NCBI GenBank assembly: GCA_030141605.1
Contig: JAQGDQ010001034.1
Span: 35,001 to 68,663 of the forward strand
DNA from: Tubiluchus corallicola
Taxonomy: Eukaryota; Priapulida; Priapulimorpha; Priapulimorphida; Tubiluchidae
Direction: 5' to 3'
DNA: 33,663 nt
How positions within the stretch are numbered: position 1 is the stretch's first letter; each line of letters begins with the position of its first letter. A program made the position numbers and the translations under genes. Below are positions 20,701 to 30,030 of this stretch, in pieces. The notes beneath the pieces were generated by a model. It saw only the letters and a list, made by a program, of their open reading frames with translations, ran no database searches and was not told the DNA's origin.

Positions 20701-23598
20701 CTGGTTTTATTTTACCGTCCAAAGTATACATTTTCTTGCCTATAAAAGTTAATTATTGTTCCTTATATTTGAATAATTAGCTTAGAAAGTTAATTAACGG
20801 CAACCGAACACAGCTGTTACTTACGTCAGAAACTAACCACAGTTTGTGCAATGGCAGGCGTCTTCCCTTGCGCGTCAAGCACGTTTGCATAAGTGTTACA
20901 GTACTATTTAAACGCATGATGTCACGAAAAATGGGCTTTACATCATATGACATCAGAAACTAACACTGGTTATCACGGTACTGCCTTCTATTTGTCGGCC
21001 ACGCGCACGTGACAAAAAGGCACCGTTGCCAATCTTAGTAGATTCAGTGAGCCGCTCGTAGCTTTGACAGTTTGACTATTGTACAAAAAAATTTGACTAT
21101 CCGAGGTAACTATTATTTAATCTAAGCTTTGATTTAAAAAAAGTTATTGTAGTTTTCAATATTTTAGAGCATTCTTTATTCTGAACTAATGTCTGCACAA
21201 TCATCCTGTTTTCCTTTAGGGATCAGTACTGGCAGCACTTTTATGCCAAAATTGGTCTTCTGTCTTTAAATGTATTCTGTTACTACTGATTCCTAAATAT
21301 TTTCAGCACTAACTAATGACCACTGAGTCTTAAACTCTTGTTGGCAAATGGAGTTTCTCTAGGCCTCTAAATGGACGCAGGCATGGATAAAGAACCTGCA
21401 TAATCAACTGATTTCTGTTGCATGAAGAGATGAAGTTGGCGTACGCCAGCCTTTAGACCAACTTTTGAAACAATTCTTCTAGTTGGTGTATGCCAGCCTT
21501 TAGACCAACTTTTGAACAATTCTTGTGGTTCGTGTATGAGAGTCTTTAGACCAACTTGTGAGTAATTCTTGTGCTTGGTGTACGCCAGCCTTTAGACCAA
21601 CTTGCGAGTAATTCTTGTGCTTGATGTACGAGAGCCTTTAGACTAACTTGTGAGTAATTCTTGTGGTTGGTGTATGCCAACCTTTAGACCAACCTTTGAA
21701 CAATTCTTGTGGTTGGTGTGCGAGAGCCTTTAGACCAACTTGTGAACAATTCTTGTGGTTGGTGTACGCCAGCCTTTAGTCCAACTTTTGAACAATTCTT
21801 GTGGTTGGTGTACGCCAGCCTTTAGTCCAACTTTTGAACAATTCTTGTGGTTGGTGTGCGAGAGCCTTTAGACCAACTTGTGAGTAATTCTTGTGCTTGG
21901 TGTACGAGAGCCTTTAGACCAACTTATGAGTAATTCTTGTGCTTGGTGTACGCCAGCGTTTAGACCAACTTTTGAACAATTCCTGTGGTTGGTGTACGAG
22001 AGCCTTTAGACCAACTTACGAGTAATTCTTGTGGTTGGTATACGCCAGCTTTTAGACCAACTTATGAGCAATTCTTGTGGTTGGTGTACGAGAGCCTTTA
22101 GACCAACTTATGAGCAATTCTTGAGGTTGGTGTACGAGAGCCTTTAGACCTACTTATGAGTGATTCTTGTGGTTGGTGTATGCCAGCCTTTAGACCAACT
22201 TATGAACAAATTCTTGTGGTTGGTGTACGAGAGCCTTTAGTCCAACTTGTGAGCAATTCTTGAGGTTGGTGTACGAGAGCCTTTAGACCAACTTATGAGT
22301 AATTCTTGTGGTTGGTATACGCCAGCCTTTAGACCAACTTATGAGCAATTCTTGTGGTTGGTGTACGAGAGCCTTTAGACCAACTTATGAGTAATTCTTG
22401 TGGTTGGTATACGCCAGCCTTTAGACCAACTTACGAGCAATTCTTGTGGTTGGTGTACGAGAGCCTTTAGTCCAACTTGTGAGCAATTCTTGAGGTTGGT
22501 GTACGAGAGCCTTTAGACCAACTTTTGAACAATTCTTGTGGTTGGTGTATGCCAGCCTTTAGACCAACTTGTGAACTATTCTTGTGGTTGGTGTACGCCA
22601 GCCTTTAGTCCAACTTTTGAACAATTCTTGTGGTTGGTGTACGAGAGCCTTTAGACCAACTTGTGAGCAATTCTTGAGGTTGGTGTACGCCAGCCTTTAG
22701 TCCAGCGTTTGAGCAATTCAGAAAAGCAATCAACATTCATTAGCATTTACAACGTTTCGCCATCCCCCAATTTTTAAAATATCAATATGACAAGATTAGG
22801 AAACCAATGTGGCTCCACCTACCTATAAGCGGTACAGCATCTGATGTTGGCGGCATGGTTTCCGCTACCAATAGCAAGAATACTGTCAGAGACAGCAAAA
22901 TCGTAACACCTGTGACAAAAGATTGAAGTTAATCGTAAAATTTAAACACTCAGACGGTCTTATAAATTATGAAAGAACTGAAAATGCGTGCAGAAGAAAA
23001 TTAAACCAGAGAAATCACTACACAAAAGCATGCAAACATTAGTAATTATCATGCTTTATTGAGTTTGAGGGATTAACTGGATCCTCCTCAGTCTGGGATC
23101 CTCCTAACAGCTAAGCACTGCTACCATATTTCGTTGGGTTTCTGTGCTTGAATGGACCATAGACAGTGCATCCCAGCAGGTACTTGCAGAGCGCGGAAAT
23201 TCAGTTAAGCCCAGAAACCAATAAAGCATGGCAATAGTTGATAACCTCTTGTCCTTACGCAGTGATTTCATTAAAAATTTATTACAGTATTACATTCATC
23301 AGTGTGCTAAACATCAGAAGATCGAGTGTAATATTATATAGTACTGAATGTTAAATAATATTTGTACCATCCTGCAAAATGTGACATCACAACTATGTCT
23401 TACCAAGTGTTAGTTTTTCCCCAGATTGTGGTGGTAGAGTGAATCCCAGTAGAGTCATAGAACTAATCAGAACGCACGGAATGACTACGTTGAATAGATA
23501 ATACATGGTTCTGCGTCGAATGTGTACAATAAACGTTGCATCGTAGTATGGTTCTGGACAACAGGCGTACTTTCTTATGTTTCGAACAGCTGGTACAC
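14264..23598 (-). CDS. CHRNA: Nicotinic acetylcholine receptor alpha-type subunit, 3' part (4 terminal exons)
   Basis: Minus-strand exons 23598-23404, 22909-22823, 20353-20244 and 14734-14264 join in consistent phases (1+2, 1+2, 0+0) and give about 287 residues. In order: loop C with adjacent cysteines ([15 protein letters not shown]), the mark of alpha subunits; M1 ([20 protein letters not shown]); M2 ([20 protein letters not shown]); M3 ([20 protein letters not shown]) followed by [11 protein letters not shown]; a cytoplasmic loop of about 110 residues; and M4 ([20 protein letters not shown]). The M2 border has Glu at -1' and 20' and Leu at 9', as in cation-selective channels. This is an acetylcholine-gated plasma-membrane channel subunit by family. 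The ligand-binding exons upstream of loop C were not found and probably lie beyond the window. The alpha subtype is unresolved. Confidence 0.95.
14895..15095 (+). mobile_element. MITE family B, 3'-terminal fragment
   Basis: The fragment matches the last about 200 bp of family B copy 1 (GAGTTTAAATTTACAAGTTT, TATACAGCGTTACTGC, TTTCAAGACGAATTTTT) and ends CCTTGTGC. It lies head-to-head with the full copy beginning at 15106, separated by TTAATTAAA, making a palindrome of about 400 bp. Confidence 0.85.
15106..15774 (-). mobile_element. MITE family B, full reverse copy
   Basis: The copy runs in reverse from GCACCAGAAAACCCTCC to AGAGGTACCT..CTTTTCTTGCCC and aligns along its length with 113-797 and 24850-25514. 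TGACGTCA is at 15606-15613. It lies in the last nAChR intron. Confidence 0.85.
15775..16428. other. nAChR intron, nothing recognised
   Basis: No supported exon or repeat. A 70-codon plus-strand frame at 16114 shows no domain. Confidence 0.5.
16433..16966 (+). mobile_element. MITE family A, copy 2
   Basis: The left end is intact (TTAA then AGGAAAACCGGATGATTGT) and the right end is degraded (ATTCCGGTTTTCTTTTAA). TGACGTCA is at 16703-16710. It contains the family segment GTATCCGAGG.AATTATTATT as CTATCCGAGGTAATTATTAT. Confidence 0.85.
17351..17434 (+). pseudogene. 5S rRNA-like sequence (5S pseudogene or 5S-derived SINE)
   Basis: The segment contains GAATGTTAAGCTACGCTGGA followed 15 bases later by TGGATGGGTGACCGCC and AATAC. 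These match the order and near-spacing of the 5S rRNA box A region (GTTAAGC.ACGC.GG) and box C (TGGATGGGTGACCGCC.G..AATAC), the TFIIIA-bound internal promoter. The first 40 and last 25 nucleotides of 5S are not recognisable, so it is not an intact gene. Confidence 0.6.
17725..18990. repeat. 45-bp minisatellite, about 28 units, in the last nAChR intron
   Basis: The consensus unit on the plus strand contains CCTGATTTGACACAGAGACA, then TGACCTGCCATGAATGCCTACTGAC. Variants include GACGAAGAG for GACACAGAG and TTCACTCAG. The period of 45 (15 codons) explains the repetitive open frames seen in this stretch. It is unrelated in sequence to the adjacent 42-bp array. Confidence 0.93.
19127..19240 (-). 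repeat. Four 31-bp units at the distal edge of the 42-bp array
   Basis: About four copies of a 31-bp unit containing GCCATGGTGCAAA and AAGTTGTCAAATA lie left of the 42-bp array. They look like shortened versions of the 42-bp unit missing the segment with the splice donor. Confidence 0.8.
19241..20258 (-). repeat. 42-bp minisatellite, 24 units, repeating the M3 exon-intron junction
   Basis: Twenty-four units of 42 bp (one is 39 bp). On the minus strand each runs ATGGCTGTTT(G/A)G, then GTAAGTCATT, then a middle of the type ACAAAGTATTCTTTTTCACC. The rightmost unit is the real end of the M3 coding exon and its splice donor. By my count 19 units keep GTAAGT, one has GTATGT, and four (near 19273, 19483, 19693, 20068) have lost the GT (GGATAAGT). 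Because 42 is divisible by three, long open frames appear on both strands; these are not genes. Confidence 0.95.
20244..20353 (-). CDS. CHRNA: nAChR exon: M3; its 3' end is the first unit of a tandem repeat
   Basis: The acceptor is GTTTTTTCAG and the donor GTAAGT at 20243. Two bases and 36 codons read [20 protein letters not shown], then [16 protein letters not shown]. The next exon continues [18 protein letters not shown], matching the M3-loop border of nicotinic subunits ([13 protein letters not shown]...LP..L.MKRP). The last 15 coding bases (ACC ATG GCT GTT TGG) and the splice donor form the first copy of the 42-bp minisatellite that fills the next kilobase, so exon and repeat overlap. Confidence 0.94.
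20354..20666. other. nAChR intron flank, nothing recognised
   Basis: This is the sequence just upstream (minus strand) of the M3 exon, beginning with its pyrimidine tract. Nothing else is supported. Confidence 0.6.
20671..21215 (+). mobile_element. MITE family A, copy 3
   Basis: The element is flanked by TTAA at 20667 on the left and TTAG on the right, with left end AGGAATACCGGATGATTGT and right end ACAATCATCCTGTTTTCCT. The CRE-like octamer is mutated here (TGACATCA). Confidence 0.88.
21434..22722. repeat. 46-bp minisatellite, about 28 units, in the M2-M3 intron
   Basis: The unit contains GTTGGTGTACGAGAGCCTTT, AGACCAACTTGTGAGCAATT and CTTGTG. Two subtypes differ at GTACGCCAGCC versus GTACGAGAGCC. 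A five-unit (230-bp) block beginning near 22222 recurs near 22452, indicating higher-order duplication. GTTGGT and ACCAAC within each unit can pair into small hairpins. Confidence 0.93.
22823..22909 (-). CDS. CHRNA: nAChR exon: M2 pore helix
   Basis: The acceptor is TTGTCACAG and the donor GTAGGT. The exon has 2 bases, 28 codons and 1 base: [20 protein letters not shown] then TSDAVPLI. It carries most of the M2 pore helix and the M2-M3 linker with the conserved [11 protein letters not shown]. Split glycine codons at both ends match the neighbouring exons. Confidence 0.96.
22980..23260. repeat. Possible small inverted-repeat element
   Basis: ATCATGCTTTATTG at about 23048 pairs with CAATAAAGCATGGC at about 23220, with GGGTTTCTGTGCTT and AAGCCCAGAAACC inside. 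No target duplication could be assigned. Confidence 0.35.
23404..23598 (-). CDS. CHRNA: nAChR exon: loop C, M1, start of M2
   Basis: The acceptor is TGTATTTAG and the donor GTAAGA, read on the minus strand. Two bases, 64 codons and one base read [20 protein letters not shown], then M1, then [15 protein letters not shown]. The CC pair is the agonist-binding disulfide of alpha subunits. The leading GT completes a glycine codon from an exon that lies further right and was not identified. A long CAA/GACAAC array begins about 40 bases upstream of this acceptor. Confidence 0.96.
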
Positions 23599-23639
23599 CT
23601 AAATACAGGCATTACCATTTGTTTTACTGTGATACAACT

Positions 23640-23829
23640 ACTACAGTGACAACAATGATGAGAATGACAAGGGCAACCATGGTGACTGCAGTGACAAAAA
23701 TGGTAGCACACAACAACCGTCACTGGCGTTGTCAACAACAACGACAACAACTACAATGACAACAACCGCCATCGGCACTGTCAGCAGCAACGATAACAAG
23801 AACAAGAACAACAACAACGACAGCGACAG

Positions 23830-23918
<89 letters not shown>

Positions 23919-24262
23919 GCAGCAGCAACAGCAACAACACCAACAGCAGCAGCAGCAGCAACAGCAACAGCAGCAACAACAACAAGAACAGCAGCAACAT
24001 TGACAACGCTAATGACAGGGATAGCAGCAAGAACAAAACAGGAGCGACACAACAACGACGACAGCGACAACAACAACAACAACAATGACACCACAACAAC
24101 AACAACAACAACAACAACAGAAACAAGCCAACAGCAACAGCAGCAGCAACAACAACAACAGCAGCAGCAACATTGACAACGATAATGACAGGGATAACAG
24201 CAAGAACAGAAGAGGAGCGACACAACGACGACGACAGCGACAACAACAGCTTGACAGAAGCC
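23640..24262. repeat. (CAA/CAG)n and (GACAAC)n array
   Basis: Interrupted trinucleotide (CAA, CAG) and hexanucleotide (GACAAC, clean around 23828-23888) repeats cover about 620 bp in the nAChR intron just before the loop C exon. A second near-copy of the block GAC-AAC-GATAATGACAGGGATA(A/G)CAGCAAGAACA occurs (about 24002 and 24175), so part of the array was duplicated as a larger unit. Open frames encoding polyN or polyL here are artefacts. Confidence 0.95.
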
Positions 24263-24583
24263 CATTCAGAAAATGAAGTGAGAAAAAAGATTATTTTACG
24301 ATGCAATAAGCAAAAAAAAAACAGGTCAAAAAATGAGTCAAATTTTCACTTTACGATATGGCTGTGATCTTCTACAATTTCATAAGTGAGCTTCGATACA
24401 ACCATGCAATGAGTAAAAAAGAAAATTTATTAATTTATTAATAATAATATATTAATTTATTTAATCTTATGTAGCTAACGTAAAGCATTGCTAAAGAAAT
24501 TACTTAGCGATTCGCTTTATGATATAGAAGTGTGATAAGTCTTAAATGAGCTTTGTTAGAACCATAAAAATAATTTTATTTAA

Positions 24584-24829
24584 CTATAAATGACTAAAGA
24601 CAATATCTGTCAGCTTTATGCAGACTTTAGTCTGGGTAGGTTGATCGAGTTTTAGGTCAGGATATAGTGAAACCATTAAACGAATTACATTGCCTAAGAT
24701 TGCTCTGGTGGCAGTCCCAAAGGCATAAATACTGCTTAGTTTGACTAATATAGCAGCTATATCATTCACATCTTCAAAAACCTTTAGCTGCCTTAATTCC
24801 GTTTTTGTTAAACCGCTAGAAACGCGCAC
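24584..24829 (-). other. Unassigned 81-codon open frame with downstream AATAAA
   Basis: A minus-strand frame of ordinary, non-repetitive composition (for example LRQLKVFEDVNDIAAILVKL) ends TAG and is followed 4 bases later by AATAAA. A possible acceptor (GCGTTTCTAG) precedes SGLTKTEL. It sits inside the nAChR gene territory next to a family B MITE. It could be a terminal exon of a nested gene, a processed pseudogene or transposon coding debris. I do not recognise the protein. Confidence 0.3.
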
Positions 24830-24849
24830 GCTGCCAGGAATGGGTTACA

Positions 24850-25514
24850 GGACAAGAAAAGGGGCACCTGAAGTAGATTTCAGAAAAATCGCATTAAAAA
24901 TTTATCTTACCTTATAGCAATTTTGCGTGTATATATTACTCGCGTTGAAAGGATTTTTTGTTTGTTTTCATTTTAAAATTCCCGCAATACTGTCCCGACG
25001 GCGCTATTACGTAACGTCACTATGCCACGTAAATCAGGGGAAGAAAAGGAAATGTTAAACTATGTCCCATGTCCCACAAAACTTTCCACGAAAAGTTATA
25101 TTACTTAGCATTTCGCTTACCTGCTTGAAAGACTTACGTAACTAGAAACGAAAATTGTTAATTATTTAAAATGTTTTCACTAACTGGTAAAATGTCGTTG
25201 ACTCACCCTCCAGGGTGCCTCACTCACTAACCAAAACAACGTATTTTTAATCTTATTAAAATAATTTAAAATTTAAAATAATTTAAAATTTTACTTAGTT
25301 AATGAGGTGTGCACTACGAATACTCTGATTATTTTTTCCAACTTTACGCAATGTTAACTAAACTTGTTTAAAATGACTTATCGTCAAAATGGCTGCGTCT
25401 AACGGTCATCGCGGGAGTTTAAATTTACATGTTCTACACAGCGTTACTGCCTACGCAAGCCCTGTTTCAAGACGAATTTTTTAAGCTTTAAGCTTAAGCG
25501 GCGGGTTTCTTGTG
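24850..25514 (+). mobile_element. MITE family B, copy 3
   Basis: The copy runs from GGACAAGAAAAGGGGCACCT to GGCGGGTTTCTTGTG. It has an internal duplication (AATAATTTAAAATTTAAAAT near 25258) and lost the CRE octamer (TAACGTCA). Confidence 0.83.
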
Positions 25515-25552
25515 TACCAGTTGTAAAACTTTCTGTTCAAGCCGGGTGGATA

Positions 25553-26085
25553 CAGGGGCGGATGCAGGTTTTAGAACAACGGTGGGGGCGGATACAGGTT
25601 TTAGAACAACGGTGGGGGCGGATACAGGTTTTAGAACAACGGTGGGGGCGGATACAGGTTTTAGAACAACGGTGGGGGCAGATACAGGTTTTAGAACAAC
25701 GGCGGGCCCAACAGAAAAGCAGTTAGGGGGATATGGGGGAGAGGTATAAACTCCCCTGCGAGGTCCACCCAGACAACAATACAATTTACTGCATTTTGGA
25801 CCACTTTTCTGCCTTTTAGAAACCATTTCCTATAGGAAGCTCACAGGTGCAGAACAGGTGTCACCTCACCCTTGACTCAAAGTTACATACCAATATATTG
25901 ATACGCACTGTACATAACTCTCATCTGTTTTCTTTTGATCTATTATCTTTACAGGTATAAGGCACCTTTAAGATTTAGCAAATCGTCCTAATGCTTATAA
26001 TTCAGAGAACTATAAGGCGCATTGCAACTGTTACTGTAAAAGGGTGGGCCCAAAACCTTTGAACCCACCCACTAAATCCGCCACT
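25553..26085. mobile_element. hAT-like element with tandemly repeated left terminus
   Basis: The left boundary reads CAGGGGCGGATGCAGG and the right boundary (reverse complement) CAGTGGCGGATTTAG, both typical of hAT termini. The first 30 bp (CGGATACAGGTTTTAGAACA, ACGGTGGGGG) is repeated five times at 25558-25706. Flanking 8-bp sequences do not match, so the ends may come from different insertions. There is no transposase frame. Confidence 0.5.
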
Positions 26086-26280
26086 GGTATTGTTCATACT
26101 GTAATGCTTCTACAGTTCGAAAATACTGTCTGTACTCTTCTAACTGTTACGTTTTACTGGAAAGAACGTTCATCACTTGCAAAACTGTCTTTCTCTAGCC
26201 ATATTGTAATCTTTGCTAGTACGATAAAACAACGTTTTAACTAAATTTAAACTCTCTTTTTTCTATGACCATCAAGACAT

Positions 26281-26356
26281 GTCCGCCGGGCCTATTTCAG
26301 GGAGGGAGTGGGGATACTTCCCCGGGGCCTCACCCTCCACGGGACCTCGCGCCAAG
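26281..26356. other. GC-rich pocket
   Basis: GCCGGGCC, CCCCGGGGCCTCACCCTCCA and similar stand out in AT-rich DNA. A second pocket at 26709-26775 shares TTCCCCGGG and GGGGCCTCAC. They look like transposon-derived sequence rather than a promoter. Confidence 0.4.
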
Positions 26357-26392
26357 GTAACATTTTTTTGCTTTATGCGAACATACTGCCTC

Positions 26393-26538
<146 letters not shown>

Positions 26539-26779
26539 CAGCACGCGCGCCATTTGCCAGCATTGACAAGTATTAAGGACTGGTCTTGAGAATAAAGCAG
26601 TTTTTCTTTCAATTGTTCTTTCCTTTAACAACTGTATAACTCCATATTTTCTCTTCGAAAATGCTTCTCCGGCGTTCTAGCAGCTCAAAAATTTTCTGAC
26701 CACCAACCATGGTGGCGCCCGCCCCCCGGCGCTCCCCCCCCGACCGGGGCCTCACACGCCCCACTTCCCCGGGCCTAGC

Positions 26780-26989
26780 TTAGGCTGTAATGGGCCCTGC
26801 ACGTCCGTTGCAAACAAGCTGCAGAGGCAGATGCACTTTCTCTTTTTTAATTAAGCTTCTGAAACTCTCCATTTTGTTGAATTTAATCAGCATTTTAAGC
26901 GGTTGATCATTCAGCAACGTGGCTTTCATTACTGAAATTAAATCAGTCAATGTTTGTCCTTTAATGCCGTCTTCTCTGGAGAAATTCAT
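26780..26989 (-). other. Unassigned 69-codon open frame
   Basis: This minus-strand frame has normal composition (GQTLTDLISVMKATLLNDQP, then FNKMESFRSLIKKEKVHLPL) and is followed by GC-rich sequence. A stop lies just upstream of the ATG. I cannot name a family; a transposon remnant is the likeliest explanation given its surroundings. Confidence 0.25.
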
Positions 26990-27034
26990 TCATTTGGAGC
27001 AACAATTGTTGTGGTGAATTAGAAATTTAATCAT

Positions 27035-27697
27035 TGATGTTTGATACGATGATTTGTTGCCGTTGTGCTCGTGTTTTGTGTTGAACGGTTACGGTAACGG
27101 TGAAGAAATTATGATATTTGATACAATGATTTGTTGTTGTTGCCTTTGCGCCAGTGTTCTATAGTTCAACGATTACGGTAATGGTGAAGAGAAAATGACG
27201 TTTTTAATACAATGATTTGTTGCCGTTGCGCCAGTGTTCTATAGTTCAACGATTATGGTAACGGTGAAGAGAAAATGATGTAGAGTCGAATGATTTGATG
27301 CCGTTATATTAGTGTTTTATAGTTCAACAAATACGGTAACGGTGAAGAGAAAATGACGGTTTTAATACAATGATTTGTTGCCGTTGCGCCAGTGTTCTAT
27401 AGTTCAACGATTACGGCAACGGTGAAGAGAAAATGATGTAGAGTCGAATGATTTGATGCCGTTATATTAGTGTTTTATAGTTCAACAAATACGGTAACGG
27501 TGAAGAAATAATGATGTTTAATCCTATGATTTGATGCCGTTGTGCCAGTGTTCTACACTTCAACGAATACGGTAACTGCAAAGAGAAAACTGTGTTTAAT
27601 ACTATGATTTATTGAGGGTGGGCCAGCGTTCTATAGTTCAACGATTACGGTAACGGCAAAAAGAAAATGATGGCGCACATTTAAACGGAATGAGAAA
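27035..27697 (+). repeat. About 79-bp tandem repeat, eight units
   Basis: Units contain GATTTGTTGCCGTTGCGCCA, GTGTTCTATAGTTCAACGAT and TACGGTAACGGTGAAGAGAA. The array ends GGCGCACATTTAAACGGAATGAG. An inverted copy of 2-3 units with the same end sequence lies at 29811-30030. Confidence 0.92.
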
Positions 27698-28510
27698 CAG
27701 ATTAAAATTCATCCAAGCGCAAATATCCAATAGCCGTATTTTCAAAGAAATGCTTGGATTTAATTGCGTCTTTTACAGCGTAGTCATTCTCTATGCTCAT
27801 TGCTCACGTGAAAGAAAACGAATTGAAATAACTTGAATCACACTGAATCTATTCTAAAAAGGTGAAGGCGCGTCGTAACTGAAAACGGGCTATGACGAAT
27901 AACCGAATGGTCATGTCGTATCATCGTATGCTTAGCAAACGAAGTTAAGTAATGCTAAGTCTGCCGCATCAGTTCAGTAACTTCAGTTGTTTTACGTGAA
28001 CTTCACTCAATTATGCATTAGTATACATAATGTGTGTATAGAACAAAGCCGTCCGCCGCATTAGTTCAGTAAATTCAATTGTTTTGCACAGACTTTACTT
28101 AATTATGTGTGTGCATAGAGTGATTTACTAGCAGGATCTTGCTTAGGAACAGGAAAAAATGAACTAGGTAAAGTTCTAGCTAGCTGTTAAAACTGTTACT
28201 ATTATAACAGCATGGGCTGGGGTGGGGTGTTGTCAAGTGTACACAAATGTGTTGTCTGGTACACTTGACCTTTGACCTTCTCGCGATCATCATCAATCGC
28301 TGTAACTGTGAAAATATTTATTATTTTCAATTTAAGCTGTGCAATAAATTCCAAATTCGCTCTCTACACATAATTAACTTCTTCTAATTATTAACTGCCG
28401 ACTCATTTCAACTCTTTCAATTTGTTTGCACTTTAAATTAATTATAATTACGCCTCACTAATTTGTATTCTGGAGAGTTGAGATAATAATTAGATAAACA
28501 GATAATTACT
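27698..28510. other. Repeat-flanked region, no gene seen
   Basis: It holds a direct repeat of about 70 bp (GCCGCATCAGTTCAGTAACT near 27962 and GCCGCATTAGTTCAGTAAAT near 28055) and a small hairpin GTCAAGTGTAC/GTACACTTGAC at 28231-28269. Nothing else is recognised. Confidence 0.6.
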
Positions 28511-28534
28511 GAGGGAGAATATTCTCTGCTAGAA

Positions 28535-28818
28535 AGCGAATTCGAATCGAATCGCATTGTTGACGCCCGAATTCGAATCAAATCGAATTTCAAGATCTCA
28601 AAATCCGAATCAAATTCGAATTCGGTCTTAAAGATTTTCGAATAATTTTTTTAATCACTATAAAAAGTTGTCTCGCAAAGATCGTGCATATTGCTTGATT
28701 TTGTTCTGCGGTAAAATGCAAATCATTAATTTAAAAATCGTGCACAGAAATCGTAGCTAAATTGTACTGACTTCGTGAGGTTTGAAACATTTTAAAGAAC
28801 GTATGTCGTTGAAGTGTT
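28535..28818 (-). mobile_element. MITE family C, third copy, first part (interrupted)
   Basis: AGAAAGCGAATTCGAATCGA through ACATTTTAAAGAACGT..GTTGAAGTGTT matches 31381-31660. The copy is broken at 28818 and resumes at 30331-30432. Confidence 0.8.
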
Positions 28819-29068
28819 CGTGGGCGCCGCCAGAGGACGCACAAGCAGCTAAGGGGGTCTGGTGGTCCGGCGGGGTTTGGGTGCCCAGCGGGGTCCGGCC
28901 ACCAACGCATTCTCCTGCATTTAAGCACATTTGGAGGCCTCAACGAGGTCTAAATTCTGGTGCATAGACTTCTTCAAACGTGAAAAATTCTGCTTAAATA
29001 AATGTATTTTACCTAAATTTACCTAGGTAATGTTCATTGTATTCTATTGTAGTAGTCATTTATCTTAA

Positions 29069-29528
29069 TCCTTTCAGTCCCAAATTATTTTTTTAATAAG
29101 AGCAAATTTTTTGGCTTGGTACTTTTGTTCAGTATGTCCATCTTGTTTATACATAATAATTATTTTTTCCTACCTGTGCCCGCGTGCTAAATATAGCCGG
29201 TATCCCACGGGATACATTGGGATTCAATGGAAGCATAAAATGTGCTTCATTTTGTAACTGCTGATAATTTTTTAAAGTATTTAAGACATTTAGTATGCAT
29301 GCTATGCTAATCTGTACAAAGTCGTCTCTAAAGTACTGTACCTTGCGCAGTTTTTTATGCTATGTAGATTTTCTAGTTTGCCATTTTATCACCAATTTTA
29401 GTCTATTGTTATTGGCTTAAATCAAAATAGCCATTAACACATCAAATAACTGTCAGTTTTAAAATTTTATTAGTTTTAAAGGCAGAAAATATTCTCGTAT
29501 CCCACGGGATGCAACGGGTATGAAAGGG
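29069..29528. mobile_element. piggyBac-type MITE inside the hAT-like insertion
   Basis: A 460-bp element flanked by TTAA at 29065-29068 and 29529-29532, with ends TCCTTTCAGTCCC and GGGTATGAAAGG. GTATCCCACGGGAT occurs near both ends (29200 and 29498) as a subterminal repeat. Confidence 0.75.
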
Positions 29529-29810
29529 TTAAAAGCAAGCTCGTGCTGCAATGGGGATGACTCATTACTTAAGTTTAAATTATTTAGTGTCAAGATTATC
29601 TATCCAGCAAAATGTGGATAACCAAACATGAAACTGATTTGAGACTGTTAAGTTTACAGCCCACCCACTGTTCATACAATATTTAATATGTTTGCGTGTG
29701 TTAATTTGTGACACCTGACACAGCTGGACAACAGAACGTCTCGGCCACACATACATTTTACTGCATTTTAGACCATGTTGCTACACGCTATTTCTTCAGG
29801 CAAGTTCACC

Positions 29811-30030
29811 TTCTCATTCCGTTTAAATCTGCGCCATCATTTTCTTTTTGCCGTTACCGTAATCGATGAGCTATAGAACGCTGGCCCACCCTCAATAAAT
29901 CATAGGATTAAACAGCATTTTCTCTTTGCCGTTACCGTAATCGTTGAAGTATAGAACACTGGCGCAACGGCATCAACAACAAAATCATTGTATTAAATAT
30001 CATTATTTCTTCACCGTTACCGTGACTCAT
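29811..30030 (-). repeat. Inverted copy of the about 79-bp tandem repeat
   Basis: This is the reverse complement of the right end of 27035-27697, including CTCATTCCGTTTAAAT(C/G)TGCGCC and two to three units with TTGCCGTTACCGTAATCG. Confidence 0.9.

Noticed and set aside
17725-22722. CRISPR-like periodic repeats of 42-46 bp
   Set aside because: Units are directly adjacent with no unique spacers, and they lie in introns of an animal gene.
23641-24306. Poly-Leu, poly-Val, poly-Asn and poly-Gln frames
   Set aside because: Translation of the CAA/GACAAC array, open in several frames on both strands.
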